A DNA stretch of 64,000 nt from Pagrus major (taxonomy: Eukaryota; Chordata; Actinopteri; Spariformes; Sparidae), in contig NC_133223.1 in assembly GCF_040436345.1 (NCBI RefSeq), forward strand, positions 4,651,847-4,715,846. Direction: 5' to 3'. This document shows, piece by piece, positions 11,294-22,659 of this stretch. A program made the translations under genes and the position numbers. The notes under the pieces were generated by a model, which worked only from the letters and a program-made list of their open reading frames with translations, was not told the origin of the DNA and made no database searches. Position 1 is the stretch's first letter; every line of letters begins with the position of its first letter.

Positions 11294-14200
11294 TGTAAAA
11301 CTGCAACCTTATACGTATAACTTAATACACAGTTTGGCAGTACATGGCAAAGAACCAGAAAAAAATCTGTTTCATTATATCCAAACTTGTACAGTGTTGG
11401 AAAGCACAGATTCAATTCACTTCCCAGGATTTTGATAGTTGTAAGAAGCCTACAAGTGTAAAAAGTGTAAACTCATCTTCTTACCATCAGGGCCCAGATC
11501 CCATTGACCCTCAGTGCAGGACTGTCACTCTGGGTCAGACTGCATAGTAATTCAATCACCCCTGACTCCAGGATGGGCTGTAGATCAACAAGAATCAAAT
11601 GTTCTCAATTTACAAGTGATAAAATCAATTCTCTTTGTTGTGTTACATGTAATTATAAGTTTGTGTGAGTGTGTACCTCTTTGCTGGGTGAGAACTCCAG
11701 CAGTAGATTGCATAGTGTAGAGGAGGCCATGACCAGGACTTCATCTGGTGCGTTCTGCAACAGCTACATACAGCAACAGCAACACACCATGTTAATCAGT
11801 ATGCTTTTATTTTCACATTCAAACACCTGCAGATACAGTATGCAGAAATATGTGGTATCCAAATACAATCTCTTCCCCTACAAACACGTAAAGAGGTACT
11901 CACAAAAACTAGCTTCATTCAAACAATACTGACCTTCATGAGGGGTTTCCACACCGCATGGTCATGGAAGCTGGTCCTCAGCTGCTGCACCGACCGCGAA
12001 AGACTGTGAAGACACCTGGACAGAAAAACAATAATGATTGGACACACGCAAACACAAGCGGAGTTTAGTTACAGCTGCATATTTATTGAATCAAACTTTA
12101 TATTTATTCAATTCAACCAGTTAAAAGTTTGGTTTGATGCATCATCCAGATTTCATATTATCTTAAAATTTGAAAAAAATACAAATGAAAAAGTAACACA
12201 CAGTTATTAAGACATTCAGAGGAAAGCCATTACAGCACAGTTAAAGTTAAATATAAAATCAATGCTGATCAAATTTTGTAGAACTTTATTTCATTTCACA
12301 CGTCAGTTAAATCTTGGTACAGCGACTAGAAGGAACTTATAATGGAACAATTCACAAGTCATGTCAGTGCAAGTGTGTCATCATCAGCTAGGGAAGCCAA
12401 AGCAGAGCATGAGACTCGCTTCACACCATACCTGACAGCTGCCAAACGGACTTTAATGCTGGATTCTGATAGACCACTGACTATCCTGTCCATCATGTTC
12501 TCTGTCTCTGTGATCTAAAGAGAAAAAAGGGGGATATTCATTAGAAACAAAAAACATGTATGCTAGGGCTGCACGATTCATATGCAATTATCATGGCAGA
12601 TAATATGATTGCAAGATTATTCAGGAATAGTGGGAATGTACGGAAGCCCTAAAGGGCCATGCATTCATACATTTTATTTCCTCCGTTTTCCCGTGATAAG
12701 GAGTTAATTTCATTTGTTTTCTCGAGATCTCGAGTTATTATCTCGAAATAACTACTGCCGTTTTCCCGTGATAACGAGTTAATTTCATTTGTTTTCTCGA
12801 GATCTCGAGTTATTATCTCGAAATAACAACTGTCGTTTTTCCCAAGATAACTGGATCATTTTCTTGAGATCTCGAGATAACGAAACTTTGTTTTCCCGAG
12901 ATAACGATATAATTAATTCAAGATCTCGAGATAATGACTGTGATATGATAGGCCTGAGATTATGGAGACGCCCGGGACCTCGTAGCTGGTCAGCTATGTA
13001 GTTAACGACGACATCAGGCTCACTTAGATTGCGCCGCTGATATAGCTGAAGCCTTGCTAACCGTCTTTTTAAGATTACGCACATTAATGTGTATATTATC
13101 TGTAATAGCAAGGCATAATGCTATTTCAGCCTGTGTCAGGCCTTGATTGAAAAGATATGTGACGTGGTGATCAATGTCAGAGGAGCAGGAGCATATCGAT
13201 CACCACGTCACATATCTTTTCAATCAAGGCCTGACACAGGCTGAAATAGCATTATGCCTTGCTATTACAGATAATAGCTCCTGCTCCTCTGACATTGCTA
13301 CACTGAATGATGTTTCCTGCAATGATTTAATATACTACACTATCGTTTTGTTATCTCGAGATCTCGAATTAATTATATCGTTATCTCGGGAAAACAAAGT
13401 TTCGTTATCTTGAGATCTCGAGAAAATTATCCCGTTATCTCGGGAAAACGGCAGTTGTTATTTCGAGATAATAACTCGAGATCTCGAGAAAACAAATGAA
13501 ATTAACTCATTATCACGGGAAAACGGAGGAAATAAAAAGTATGAATGCATGGCCCTTTAGGGCTTCCGTATGCAGCACTACCATACTTCATTATAATGCT
13601 GTTTGGTCACGCATTTGACCTTTCTCATAAAATTGCTGCTTTTACAGTTTGGATTTGTGCAGCCCTAATGTACGCTCACAATTATAGTTGCAAACTAAAA
13701 TACATTGGAGGGAAGGTCACCTTTTTGCGGATGTCCTCGTCGTTGGAGCCTAGTGAGGCATAAAGTTTGAAAGCAGCTTGTCTCAGCTCATGTGCATGCT
13801 TCAGGTCATGATCCAGCTGCAAATGACAGAGTGGACAGAAAGTGAACTGGTGCAAAATGTCAGCAGGTGATAGAACCTTTTCACAAAAATGATGATAACT
13901 TGAACACTGAAAGATTATCTTGTCATAGCTGATTATGGTAGCACACTGGCCAAAGTGCCATCAGAAGGTCTGAGCAAAACAGTCTGTGCCTTAGAATAAT
14001 TGTGATTATCATTTTTAGCCATGCTAGTTGCTTGGCTCAGTGTTCACGTTCAGTTTCTCTTTCTGCCACTTTGGTCCACACTGAAATATCTTAACAACTA
14101 TTGGATGGATTTCCATGAAATGTACAGTCATCCATGATCCCCAAAGGATGAATACTACAGATTTTAATGATCTCCTGACTTTTTTTGTCACACCACCTTG

Positions 14201-17200
14201 GAGGTTGCCAAATGTGGTCTTGAGTGAAACTGATGCCATGGAATTTGCTACACACATTCAAGACCATCTCAGGATAAACTGCAATCACTTGGTGATCCTC
14301 TGAGTTTTCCTTAAGCGTCACAATCAGGTCAAAGTTACAAGTAGTCCAATACTTTGGTTTACTAAAACTTTGTCTTAATATCTGTGAACCTAATGATTGT
14401 TAATGCATGCTAATAACATCATCCAACATTGTGAACATGGTAAAAATTAGGTCCGCTTAACATCACTATATTAGCATTGTCACTGTGCGCATGTTAGCAT
14501 GTTTCCATTAGCATTTAGCTCAAAGTACAGCCGCATAGTGAAGTTTAAGCTCCAGGGTTCTGGCCCTGACTCTCCAGTCACCGGTGGGCTTTAGAGATGG
14601 TTTAACAGTTGAGCACCACCTTGCCTCTGATCTGCAGCTTTTTGTCAAAGAAACAATCCAGGAGTACACCAACAACTCGCCAACATGTGGCAAACGCTTG
14701 CTGGAGATCGAGCAGGCTAAACATTTGGTTGACATTTTTTGTTTGTTTGTTTTGTTGTTTGTGTTTTTCTGTAACTGTTGTTGTGGCGCACTTTGTGACG
14801 TTCTGCTCTTGAAAGTTGCTATATAAAAAAACATATTATTATTATTATTATTATCATTATTATTATTGTTATTATTATTTAAATGCCGACTGGTTCAGGA
14901 AGCCAGGAACGAGCTACAGCCAATGAGAGCAAACCCTCCTCTCTGAACCCAGTCTTATCATGCCTCTATGTGTTTCTCCCGATTACAAGACAGAAAGTTG
15001 TGTTGCTTCAACAGTACAGCAATCTGACAACTTTGTAAGTCATGTAGTATGGCCAAGGCATAACATGTCCATAGACTCTTAGTCTTCCAAGTCTAACAGT
15101 ACAGCCCAATCACATACATTAAACACCTGCCCCTCTTCATCTGGCTAAAATACTATTACATGAAATGGTCCTGCTCAGGCCCACTGACCCACCCTCTTGA
15201 TGTCAGTGATGGCAGACACAGAGCTGGGGTATTTGAAGTAGTCAGCCAACATTGCCACCAGGTGGTCGGTGGTGCTTGCGATCCTCTGCAGCTCCACGTC
15301 GGGCTCCATCAGGTAGGCCAGCGTCTCTGCACCCTCCACCCTCTCTTCAAGCAAATGCTCTTTACTGCACATCCGCACGAGGCACGGCAGAGTCTGGATG
15401 AAAAACAGGAAGTCATATGAACTTGCATTAAAGAAGTGCCACTGATATCATATAGATATATATATACACAGCAGTCTCAGACAGGGCTAACCTTTAGGAC
15501 TATGCAGCCGTCATCTGTCCTGATAGCACCCGCTCGACACATGTAAGTTAGACTGGGAAAGAAAGAGGTCACATTCAAGGAAGAAGTTTACAGAAAAATA
15601 TATGCATATATCCTCAATATGGTTTTATGTCACTCACCATTTGGCTGCTGTTAGCTGCATTTCAATGGGTTGATCCCTTTGCATCATTCTGACAAATACC
15701 TGAGAGAGCAGCTCACCATCCACCAGCACTAGCAACAAAAACAAAAGATGGATGGGTTTAAAAGTAAAGCTCATGAGAGGAGAGGAGAGGAGAGGAGAGG
15801 AGAGGAGAGGAGAGGAGAGGAGAGGAGAGGAGAGGAGAGGAGAGGAGAGGAGAGGAGAGGAGAGGAGAGGAGAGGAGAGGAGAGGAGAGGAGAGGAGAGG
15901 AGAGAGAAATCCTCACCATTCACCAGTGTCATGGAGACCTGAGTGTTCTCATAGGCCAGGACTGAGAAACACTTTAACGCCTGCATCCGGACCTGGAGAG
16001 CCAATGGGGTTGAAGGAGGAGAGAATATAAACACAGGTTAATTAGTCCTAGGACGGAATGGTTGCATCATTGAATTGGGCAAATGCATATGCTTACAGAG
16101 AGACAGTCATATACCTTATAAGAGGGTGAGATAAGTAGAGGAGCAATGTTCTGGATGGCGCCGTGGTTGAAAAGAACTGTCTGGTGCTCTGGGGTCTGGA
16201 CACAACAAATGTCCTGTCAACAATCAATCTTGGTCTGGCTACAAGTGTGATGGACTCCGTGTTTGTGGCACTGTGTTTGTGTGTGAACAAATACCAACAG
16301 ATACCTTACAACAGTGGGAGAAGATCTGTGTGATGTACTCCTGGGTTCTCTGTGAGCGGCTCAGTAGAGACATTAGATGAGGAATCACAGTGGAGTCCTA
16401 TAAAAACCATGAACATACACAGTGTAGTTTCACATAATTTCAAGATGGGAATGTTAAGAATTGACCTTATAATAATAGTAAAATTATTCATTAGAGGTAC
16501 ACTGAACTGTTTGTCTGAAACATCAATAGCAGCACTATTACAGCCTATATGTACCTGTACATTCATTTGTTTGTTTCAAATGCCGCAGCAAACACTTGGA
16601 CATGTAATTTATGCAGTAAAATCTATATTATTCAATATTTTTGATATTATCATATCATATTATCAAGTTTTGATTGTGTAATATGGAAGGGTGGTTCACT
16701 GTACCATAAAGACAAGAATCTACAACTGAAACTTCGTCTCTTTTAGCTAATGCTTTGGTTTCACAGCTTGCACAATGACTGAACGACTGAGTCTTGGCCA
16801 ACAGGTGACCAAAATTCATTGATGCAGCTTTACGTTTTTATTAGTGTACTACACAGGCTTCTCCATTGTTTTGTCAGATCTAAATATTTTAGATTGTTGA
16901 CGCATGTGTTTTGTGATAATTACATTTACAAGTGTCATTTGTAAGAAGGTAGCTCCGAAAACTATAGGGGCAGCAGCGGGCAGAGCTGGAATATTTTCAC
17001 ATCTTATTTTGATTTAATTGAAATAAATCCTCAATTCACAGAGGTGATTGTGTAAAGACAAACCAAAAGTGTTTGGTGAGATTTATTTAGTTTAGGTCGA
17101 GTTTAAATGAAGTGTGTTTTATGATGAGTTAACGAGAAACTTGAATTCAGAAGGTGTACGGTTGTATTTTTCTGTTTAGTAAGGAAAATAGGTGTAAAAA

Positions 17201-20200
17201 AACATTTCCTTTATTGACATTTTGTGAGTTTAATTTGTATCTTATTATTAACGTGCCACTTTTACATCTCCCAGCTGAAACTACATGGGCTGAGACATCA
17301 GACAAATCCCCTTTGGTTGTATTAAGAGACATAACGGGTCTGGGCTAACAGGTTAGCTTGCTAAGTACAAAGATGTCTTTCATATAATGCCGACACTGCT
17401 GTTTCTTAACACTCTGTTGATAATGTAAGTTCATTTTTTGAATGTTTTAAACTAAAATTCTGGCCATATCTTACAAGTTGTCCCTTCAGTGGTATAATGA
17501 CACTACATGTGGCTAATTACAGAAACATGGAGACTGGTACCCTGCACCCAGTGTGCTTGCTAATCAGACAAGTTATATCCAAAAACGTACTGGTGCTTAT
17601 GTATATAGATGGCAGAATATGTACAAGATAACCTACAGTATAGAGCAGCTGCACAGGGGTGACTGGACTTATGAAGACCGTTCTGAGACATCTAAGACAA
17701 GCTTCAATGAAGATCAGGTCCGGACACAGGAGACCTATGAGCACAAAACACAGGTGTTGTATAGGTGTGTGTCTCTGCAAGTCAAAGATGTTGTCCCCCG
17801 CAGGAAGTATTTGCATGCAGGAGTATGTGTGTGTACCACCCCAACCTTGAAGAAGGGCAGGGATGATGTGACAGTCCACCAGGGACTTGATGTTGTTCTC
17901 GGTGCCCATGGCTAGGCTGCCTAGCACCACAGAACACTCTGTCCGCAGCTCCAGACTGGACGAGCTCTGCTGCAGCAGGTACAGTAACCTGGAGCCAACG
18001 ATCAAACACACACACTGAAGCAAGAGTACTGTAAAGGGTGTTAAGTAACCTGTAAGGTAGGGCTGCAACTAACGAACATTTTCATAGTAGACTAATCTGT
18101 AGGTTAACAGATGAGTTGTTTGGTCTTGTTTTGTCCACAATACAAAGATACGCATTTTACTGTCACAGAGGAGTAAAGAAACCAGAAAATGGTATCGCAG
18201 AATTTTGTAAAAAATTACTCAAACAGGTAACTTGATTATAAATTACACTATTCAAAATAGTTGGTGATTAATCCAATATTTGACAACTGATCAATTAATT
18301 TTTGCAGCTCTACTCTCGGGTGCAGGGTAGATGATGCTGAAGTAACACCTGAGCTTTAACAGTTCTGCTGTATTTTTATTCCAGGTTGTTATAATGGCAT
18401 TGTAATTTTTCATTTACTGTCTACTGAACAAAAATGTGCCATGTAGCACCAGTGTGCTGAACAAAGTGAGCGCACTTGAACAGAATTTTAATTGTCAGAA
18501 AATAAGAAGTAGGAACAAAGGCAAAGTGAGAGGTACTGGAAGTAGAAAGTTGTGCAGAGACATACCTCGGCACAGCTCCGAGGACAATCAGATTGGCCTT
18601 CTGTTTGTTGTTTCCTATGACTGCATTCTTCATGTCACTGAAGTAGAACAGATAAAGAAGATCAAAATCACCCATAACAATCTATTTGAGGCAAATGTGA
18701 CAAATGTAACTCGCTATCATTAACAATGTTGGAGAGTCGACATGGTAATTCTTCAGATTATGGCTGGCAGCACGCATCTTAATTTCTATCCAGTTTACAG
18801 TGTAATCTCTTGTACAAACGGTGTGACAGTTCAGCATGTACATATTAAGGTACAAAGGAACAAGATGTGAAGTTAGGTAATAAGGGGTTAAAAGAATTAG
18901 GAATTAAGAAAAAACAATTTAAGCTAGGGATGCACAATACATATCGGACAGATAAATTAACATTAAGAGGGAAAAAGTCTTCAAGTTTAACCATAAAATC
19001 TTATCACAGCTATGGAATATCAAGTAAACCATCTTTGCCTTTCTGCACTCAGTTGTGCAGAAAAAAAAGCATTAAAATGCTGGTTTCTATTATCGGTTAT
19101 TTTATCAGTATCGCTATGAGAGTCATCGGCTCAAAAAAATCCATATCTTGCATCCATACTTTAGATATAAATAATATGTGCACCTATTTTTATATTATTT
19201 TATATATTTATATTATGTTAAGTATGACCTACTTAACAACACGACACACTGAACTGACATCACATAAGCGACAACAACACTTGACTGTTGCACGTCGTCA
19301 GTGTCTCAGCCAAAAAGCTGCACAGCTGACGGCCAGCTAGCTTCTACATTCTGTGCCTGCAAGAGAGGAAATAACTCTCTGTCCCATCAGGTGGCAGTAG
19401 TCTGTATCCAACTCCCAACTCTCAACTGTAGGTATATAAAAGGTTTTTTTGAAAGAAACGGGAGTTTGGAAATTGGTCAGAAATTGGAAAGGACTGAGGT
19501 GTCCAGATTGGGTTTTTTGATCAGAGGTTGTACTATTGAATGCTTAAAGGTTGCTGGCACAACACCTGCAGACTGCTGTTTATAATCATTGGGATGTTTG
19601 GTCCTATAGTCTCACAAGTATCTTTTACAAAAGTAGGTGTAAGTACATACTGTAGTGGTGCGCCATACAAAATATTACACTATAAATTGGGTAGAATCAT
19701 GATGTCTGTTACACAACATCATGTTAAGTATTCTGGTCCCTATATTTTATTAACACTTTATAATAACCATCCGTAATAATAGGGTAATTTATAGTTAATC
19801 AAACATGAGTTAATATTTATTTCAACATTAACAAACCTTTTAACTTAACTTATTAAGCAACTGCTCATTGTAAAGTTGCAACTGATGTTTATAATTCTTT
19901 GTAAATGGTTTATCAATACTGTGTAGTTCATCTATACACGTTATTTGGATAGCCATTATAAATTTGCAACTGATATTCATCAACCTTTGCTTAAGAAATG
20001 GTTTATAAAGTATTTCACTGTTTGGTAACTGTCAGATTACTACTTGCTAAGTCAAATTTTCTATAAATGTACCATTTAATAATGATGGTTATTATAATGT
20101 GGTACCTATACTTCTGCAAAAGGTGAGACAAAAAGGAACTTTTATTCTAAAAATAAGAAACATACTTTAAGTACAGCACATATTGTTTAATTATAAATGC

Positions 20201-21175
20201 ATTTCCCCCAGTGGTGTCCTATTAATATAAATTAAGCTAATAGTACTCAGACAGTTCACAGATTTTCAGAGGGAGTCTTCAGCATAGCTGAGGTCATTAG
20301 CTAGATCATCTGAGAATTTACAAAGACACCAGGCACACAGAGGTCAGCCAGACCCACATTTCCAAATTGGGGAACAGAGGGTTTACATCAAGCAGATGCA
20401 CCACAAGGTCTTGAGGAAAACAGAATGAGCCAATTCATTTGTATTCACTGCATTTAGTTTCCCATGCAGTGTTTCCTCTGCTCTGCAAGGGCCCCAGATG
20501 ATATCAAATAGCAGGTGAGTGAGGCTAGTGGAAAAGTACTGCTACAGCAGGCAGTCAAATTAGTCAGGTGCTCCGCTAGTGGAGCGCTACAAGCCGTAAC
20601 CAGAGCTAGTCTCTTCAGAAGTTAAAAATAACTATGAAATAGGCAGAGTCCAGGTCACTGCAGTTTAGACAGAGAGTGAGAGTGAGAGCGTGTGAGTGTG
20701 AGAGGGATACAAGGTGTAACTGAGGAGTGAATTGCATTTTGATATAGACGTCACATGAAAGCCTGAGCATGTAAACAGAGTCCATGCTCACTGAAGAACA
20801 CCACATCAGTTATGTTTTCTACAGAGTTAAGTGTATGTTTGATATTCAAAAGAAGAACTTTTATCAGCAAATTTTATCAGCAACATGTGAAAGACAAATT
20901 GAACAGATTTCAGAACAGGACTGCTTATCAAAAAAAAAAAACTTTTACTTTACTACAATGTATGGAAAGGTAACATTTGCTGAACTTACATGACTCCCTG
21001 CAGCACTTTCTGTGGGTCGGGGTCGAACAGTCTGTCAACATAATGGCGACTAGTGGCAGTGACTTCCTGCATAAGGACAATAATTACAGAAACACTGGTG
21101 ACATAATTCAGTGACATTTACATTTTTCAGCTCGGACTAGCTTGCTAGAAAGTTAATGAGAGTAGATCTTGCTCC

Positions 21176-21224
<49 letters not shown>

Positions 21225-22659
21225 TCACACACACACACACACACACACACAAGAAAACAGCAAATGTATTCTGTAGATTTCAAAATAGCAAGTATCTAAA
21301 GGACTACAAAAAACAACAGTTTAGACGATTGGTTTTTGTTAATTTAACTATAACGAATGCTGTCTAGCTGCTTGCAGACACTGACAGACCCAGTCATGCA
21401 CACTGACACACACAGCAGCATCCATGGCAGGGTCCTTTAAAGCTTTAATGGCACCCAGTGGCTCCATGTGACAGCAGAAAAACTTTGTTGATATCATTGA
21501 CAGCTATAACCAGAACTTTCCACATGACCCTAGAGGAGCAAACCTTACAGAGCTGATTACATGCTGCAACCATTAGTTTCTGGTGCTTTCACGCAATAAC
21601 AAGGCATATTCTGTACCTGCATAAAGCTGTCTTCACAAATATGTTGTTTATATTTTAGCTTCAGTGTTTATCATGCAAGTACAGTACACACAAGAACGCT
21701 TCTCCTTATGTTGATAAAGTGAAGCCGGCCTTATAAAACATAAGCTACTATAATGTCTAAAGGGTATAAATCAAAGTGTCCTTTCTGCATGTACCTAACG
21801 TGGGGGCGTTTCACTATTACAGATCCCCAGTATGCTCGTTTTCACTACCCAATAAACATAAGCTTTAGCCAATGCCTGCTAGGGTCACTTACTAAAATAC
21901 ATTACTATACCGTACTAATTGCTAGACTTTCGACTGCTGCCAAAGTCAATTGTACCCAGTCGGAAACTCCTCAAAAAGTAGGCAATAGGTAAGTTATGTT
22001 AGCTTCGCTAGCTTAACCGTATGCTAGTAGTTAGCTAACGTTACTTCGGACACCTATGTTAGCTAGCTTAACAACGTTAAGTTTGCTATTATAATTAGCA
22101 ACATGCAGTGGGGAAGGACAAATATTATCAGATGGTTGGAATAAAAGCCCATCCCTGCAATTTAATTTCCACTGTGCGTTATGCAATATTTTAATCGTGT
22201 TTGGTTATTTGCTGAATGAATATCAGTGACAGCACTCTCACTCTTAGCAGTTAGCTGCTAACTCATTCCGAGTGACACTGACAGGTACTTCGTTCGTTTG
22301 ATTTGAATTCCTTGATACGCCGACGGGCAGAACGGACACATTAACAGCATGCATCCCTTCACATTTTCAGAACGTTCCCGCCCATCCGGGCGAAGTCAGA
22401 ATAAAAAACCGTTCTCATCGTCAGCTATGTAGGCGGACCGCTACAGTGCTACATGTTGCAAAGCCTTTAACTTAGCTTGCGGGCTAACAGAAGACATAAA
22501 CCCTTGCTCTTAGCGTCCTTGTATTACTGATCAAATTAAACTAACAACTCGCTATTGGAGTGCGCATACTGTAAATTTGACAATCATACTTGAAACTATG
22601 ACAGTGACACTCACAGACAGCACACTGATGCGGAGAGGGGCCTCCAACAAGCACGCCAT
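5486..22659 (-). CDS. armc8: ARMC8, armadillo repeat-containing protein 8
   Basis: Complete gene, 22 coding exons read right to left: 22615-22659, 20990-21066, 18566-18637, 17846-17988, 17637-17734, 16305-16397, 16115-16195, 15917-15992, 15638-15728, 15492-15552, 15193-15393, 13721-13816, 12432-12514, 11934-12015, 11677-11763, 11485-11577, 11085-11234, 8819-8914, 8422-8517, 8193-8265, 5608-5701, 5486-5519. They sum to 2022 bases, 673 residues, the same length as human ARMC8 as I recall it. The start [15 protein letters not shown] and the end MQQYLA match the long human isoform. The protein is a chain of armadillo repeats (for example [20 protein letters not shown] and [10 protein letters not shown]). 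In the family it is a scaffold subunit of the CTLH/GID E3 ubiquitin ligase. All introns are GT-AG. It is divergent from dbr1, as in human. Two introns carry long microsatellites beside splice sites (see findings). Confidence 0.97.
6250..6945. mobile_element. Non-autonomous DNA transposon with imperfect inverted ends
   Basis: Bases 6311-6350 (TACCAAAAGTTTTGGAATCG...) recur in inverted form at 6863-6902 with few mismatches. The similarity continues outward on both sides (AAACCTG...TTTACATG near 6263-6285 and its complement near 6905-6940). There is no transposase coding. It lies inside armc8 intron 20. The family is not identified; TA abuts the inner repeat. Confidence 0.6.
9384..10883. mobile_element. 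TTAA-ended MITE with a second element inside
   Basis: The left end, TTAAAGGTGTCATTTTAAAA, pairs with the right end, TTACATAATGTTGCTTTAA, and both end in TTAA. Blocks around 9410-9440 and 10350-10550 are shared with the copy at 16929-17487. An internal portion, about 9708-10255, has its own inverted ends (GGGGCTTTTCCAT... against ...AATGGAAAAACAAACC) and looks like a later insertion. It lies in armc8 intron 17 and has no coding capacity. Confidence 0.55.
11238..11290. repeat. (CA)n microsatellite beside the armc8 exon 17 acceptor
   Basis: About 26 uninterrupted CA units. On the armc8 sense strand this is (GT)n followed by TTAAG and then the first base of exon 17 at 11234. Confidence 0.97.
12564..13667. 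mobile_element. hAT-like MITE with 8-bp target duplication, interrupted by a second element
   Basis: The ends are TAGGGCTGCACGATT at 12564 and its inverted partner, finishing GTGCAGCCCTA, at 13667. They are flanked by ATGTATGC (12556-12563) and ATGTACGC (13668-13675), an 8-bp target duplication with one mismatch, the size expected for hAT elements. Most of the interior is a separate palindromic element (12641-13568). It lies in armc8 intron 12. Confidence 0.8.
12641..13568. mobile_element. Palindromic element with long terminal inverted repeats and CTCGAG-motif arrays
   Basis: The left end (CGGAAGCCCTAAAGGGCCAT...) is repeated perfectly in inverted orientation at 13568 for about 30 bases, with TA on both outer sides. 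The arms extend about 240-320 bases inward and are built from reiterated TCTCGAGATCTCGAG, GAGATAACG and TTTTCCCG(T/A)GATAA motifs. The centre has a near-perfect hairpin, arms about 13098-13172 and 13198-13272. The hairpin sequence can be read as a helix-turn-helix-like peptide ([14 protein letters not shown]). The adjoining minus strand reads [20 protein letters not shown], resembling the start of an integrase-core-type DNA transposase. It is non-autonomous. The superfamily assignment is tentative. Confidence 0.75.
14040..14545. repeat. Dispersed teleost repeat with internal near-duplications
   Basis: Contains phrases I recognise from a very common fish interspersed repeat (AACTATTGGATGGATTTCCA, GTCCAATACTTTGGTTTA) and a run of GTTAGCAT/TTAGCATT-like units at 14400-14520. 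No coding sequence. It lies in armc8 intron 11. Confidence 0.6.
14546..14880 (+). mobile_element. LINE- or SINE-like 3' tail ending in (ATT)n
   Basis: The segment ends CTTGAAAGTTGCTATATAAA followed by (ATT)n at 14834-14880. This resembles the tail of L2-like non-LTR elements and SINEs that share such tails. Only a 3' fragment is present, and the family assignment is weak. Confidence 0.4.
15775..15905. repeat. (GGAGA)n pentanucleotide satellite in armc8 intron 8
   Basis: About 26 nearly perfect AGAGG/GGAGA units. They fill roughly 70 percent of the 188-base intron 15729-15916. On the armc8 sense strand the repeat is pure pyrimidine (TCTCC)n. Confidence 0.97.
16929..17487. mobile_element. MITE related to the element at 9384-10883
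   Basis: The left end AAGTGTCATTTGTAAG and right end CTTACAAGTTGTCCCTT are inverted partners. The inner block TATTTTCACATCTTA...CTTGAATTCAGAA matches the copy in intron 17. It lies in armc8 intron 5 and is non-coding. Confidence 0.6.
18058..18312. mobile_element. hAT-like MITE (copy 1)
   Basis: Begins TAGGGCTGCAACTAACG and ends TTTTGCAGCTCTA, the paired ends of a common fish element carrying many ATTAAT/GATTAA tracts. A second copy is at 27451-27751. No clear target duplication remains. It lies in armc8 intron 3. Confidence 0.65.
18926..19140. repeat. Dispersed repeat, AGGGATGCACAATA-type
   Basis: Starts TAGGGATGCACAATACATAT and continues with TATCGG, TATCAGTATCG and TCGGC units typical of a fish repeat family. 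A related start occurs at 35793. The right boundary is uncertain. Confidence 0.4.
19751..20104. mobile_element. Short MITE with ~25-bp inverted ends
   Basis: TAACACTTTATAATAACCAT at the left and ATGGTTATTATAATGTGGTA at the right are inverted partners. The interior is AT-rich and non-coding. It lies in armc8 intron 2. Confidence 0.65.
21179..21252. repeat. (CT)n-(CA)n compound microsatellite
   Basis: A CT run followed directly by a CA run with one interruption, in armc8 intron 1. Confidence 0.95.

Noticed and set aside
15748-16034. Open frames across the GGAGA satellite on both strands (REERR/LLSSP repeats)
   Set aside because: A 5-bp repeat without stop codons is open in several frames. Only the short armc8 exon at its right side is real.
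18867-19340. 157-codon plus-strand open frame
   Set aside because: AT-rich intronic sequence within a dispersed repeat, low-complexity Ile/Tyr-rich translation, no homology I recognise.
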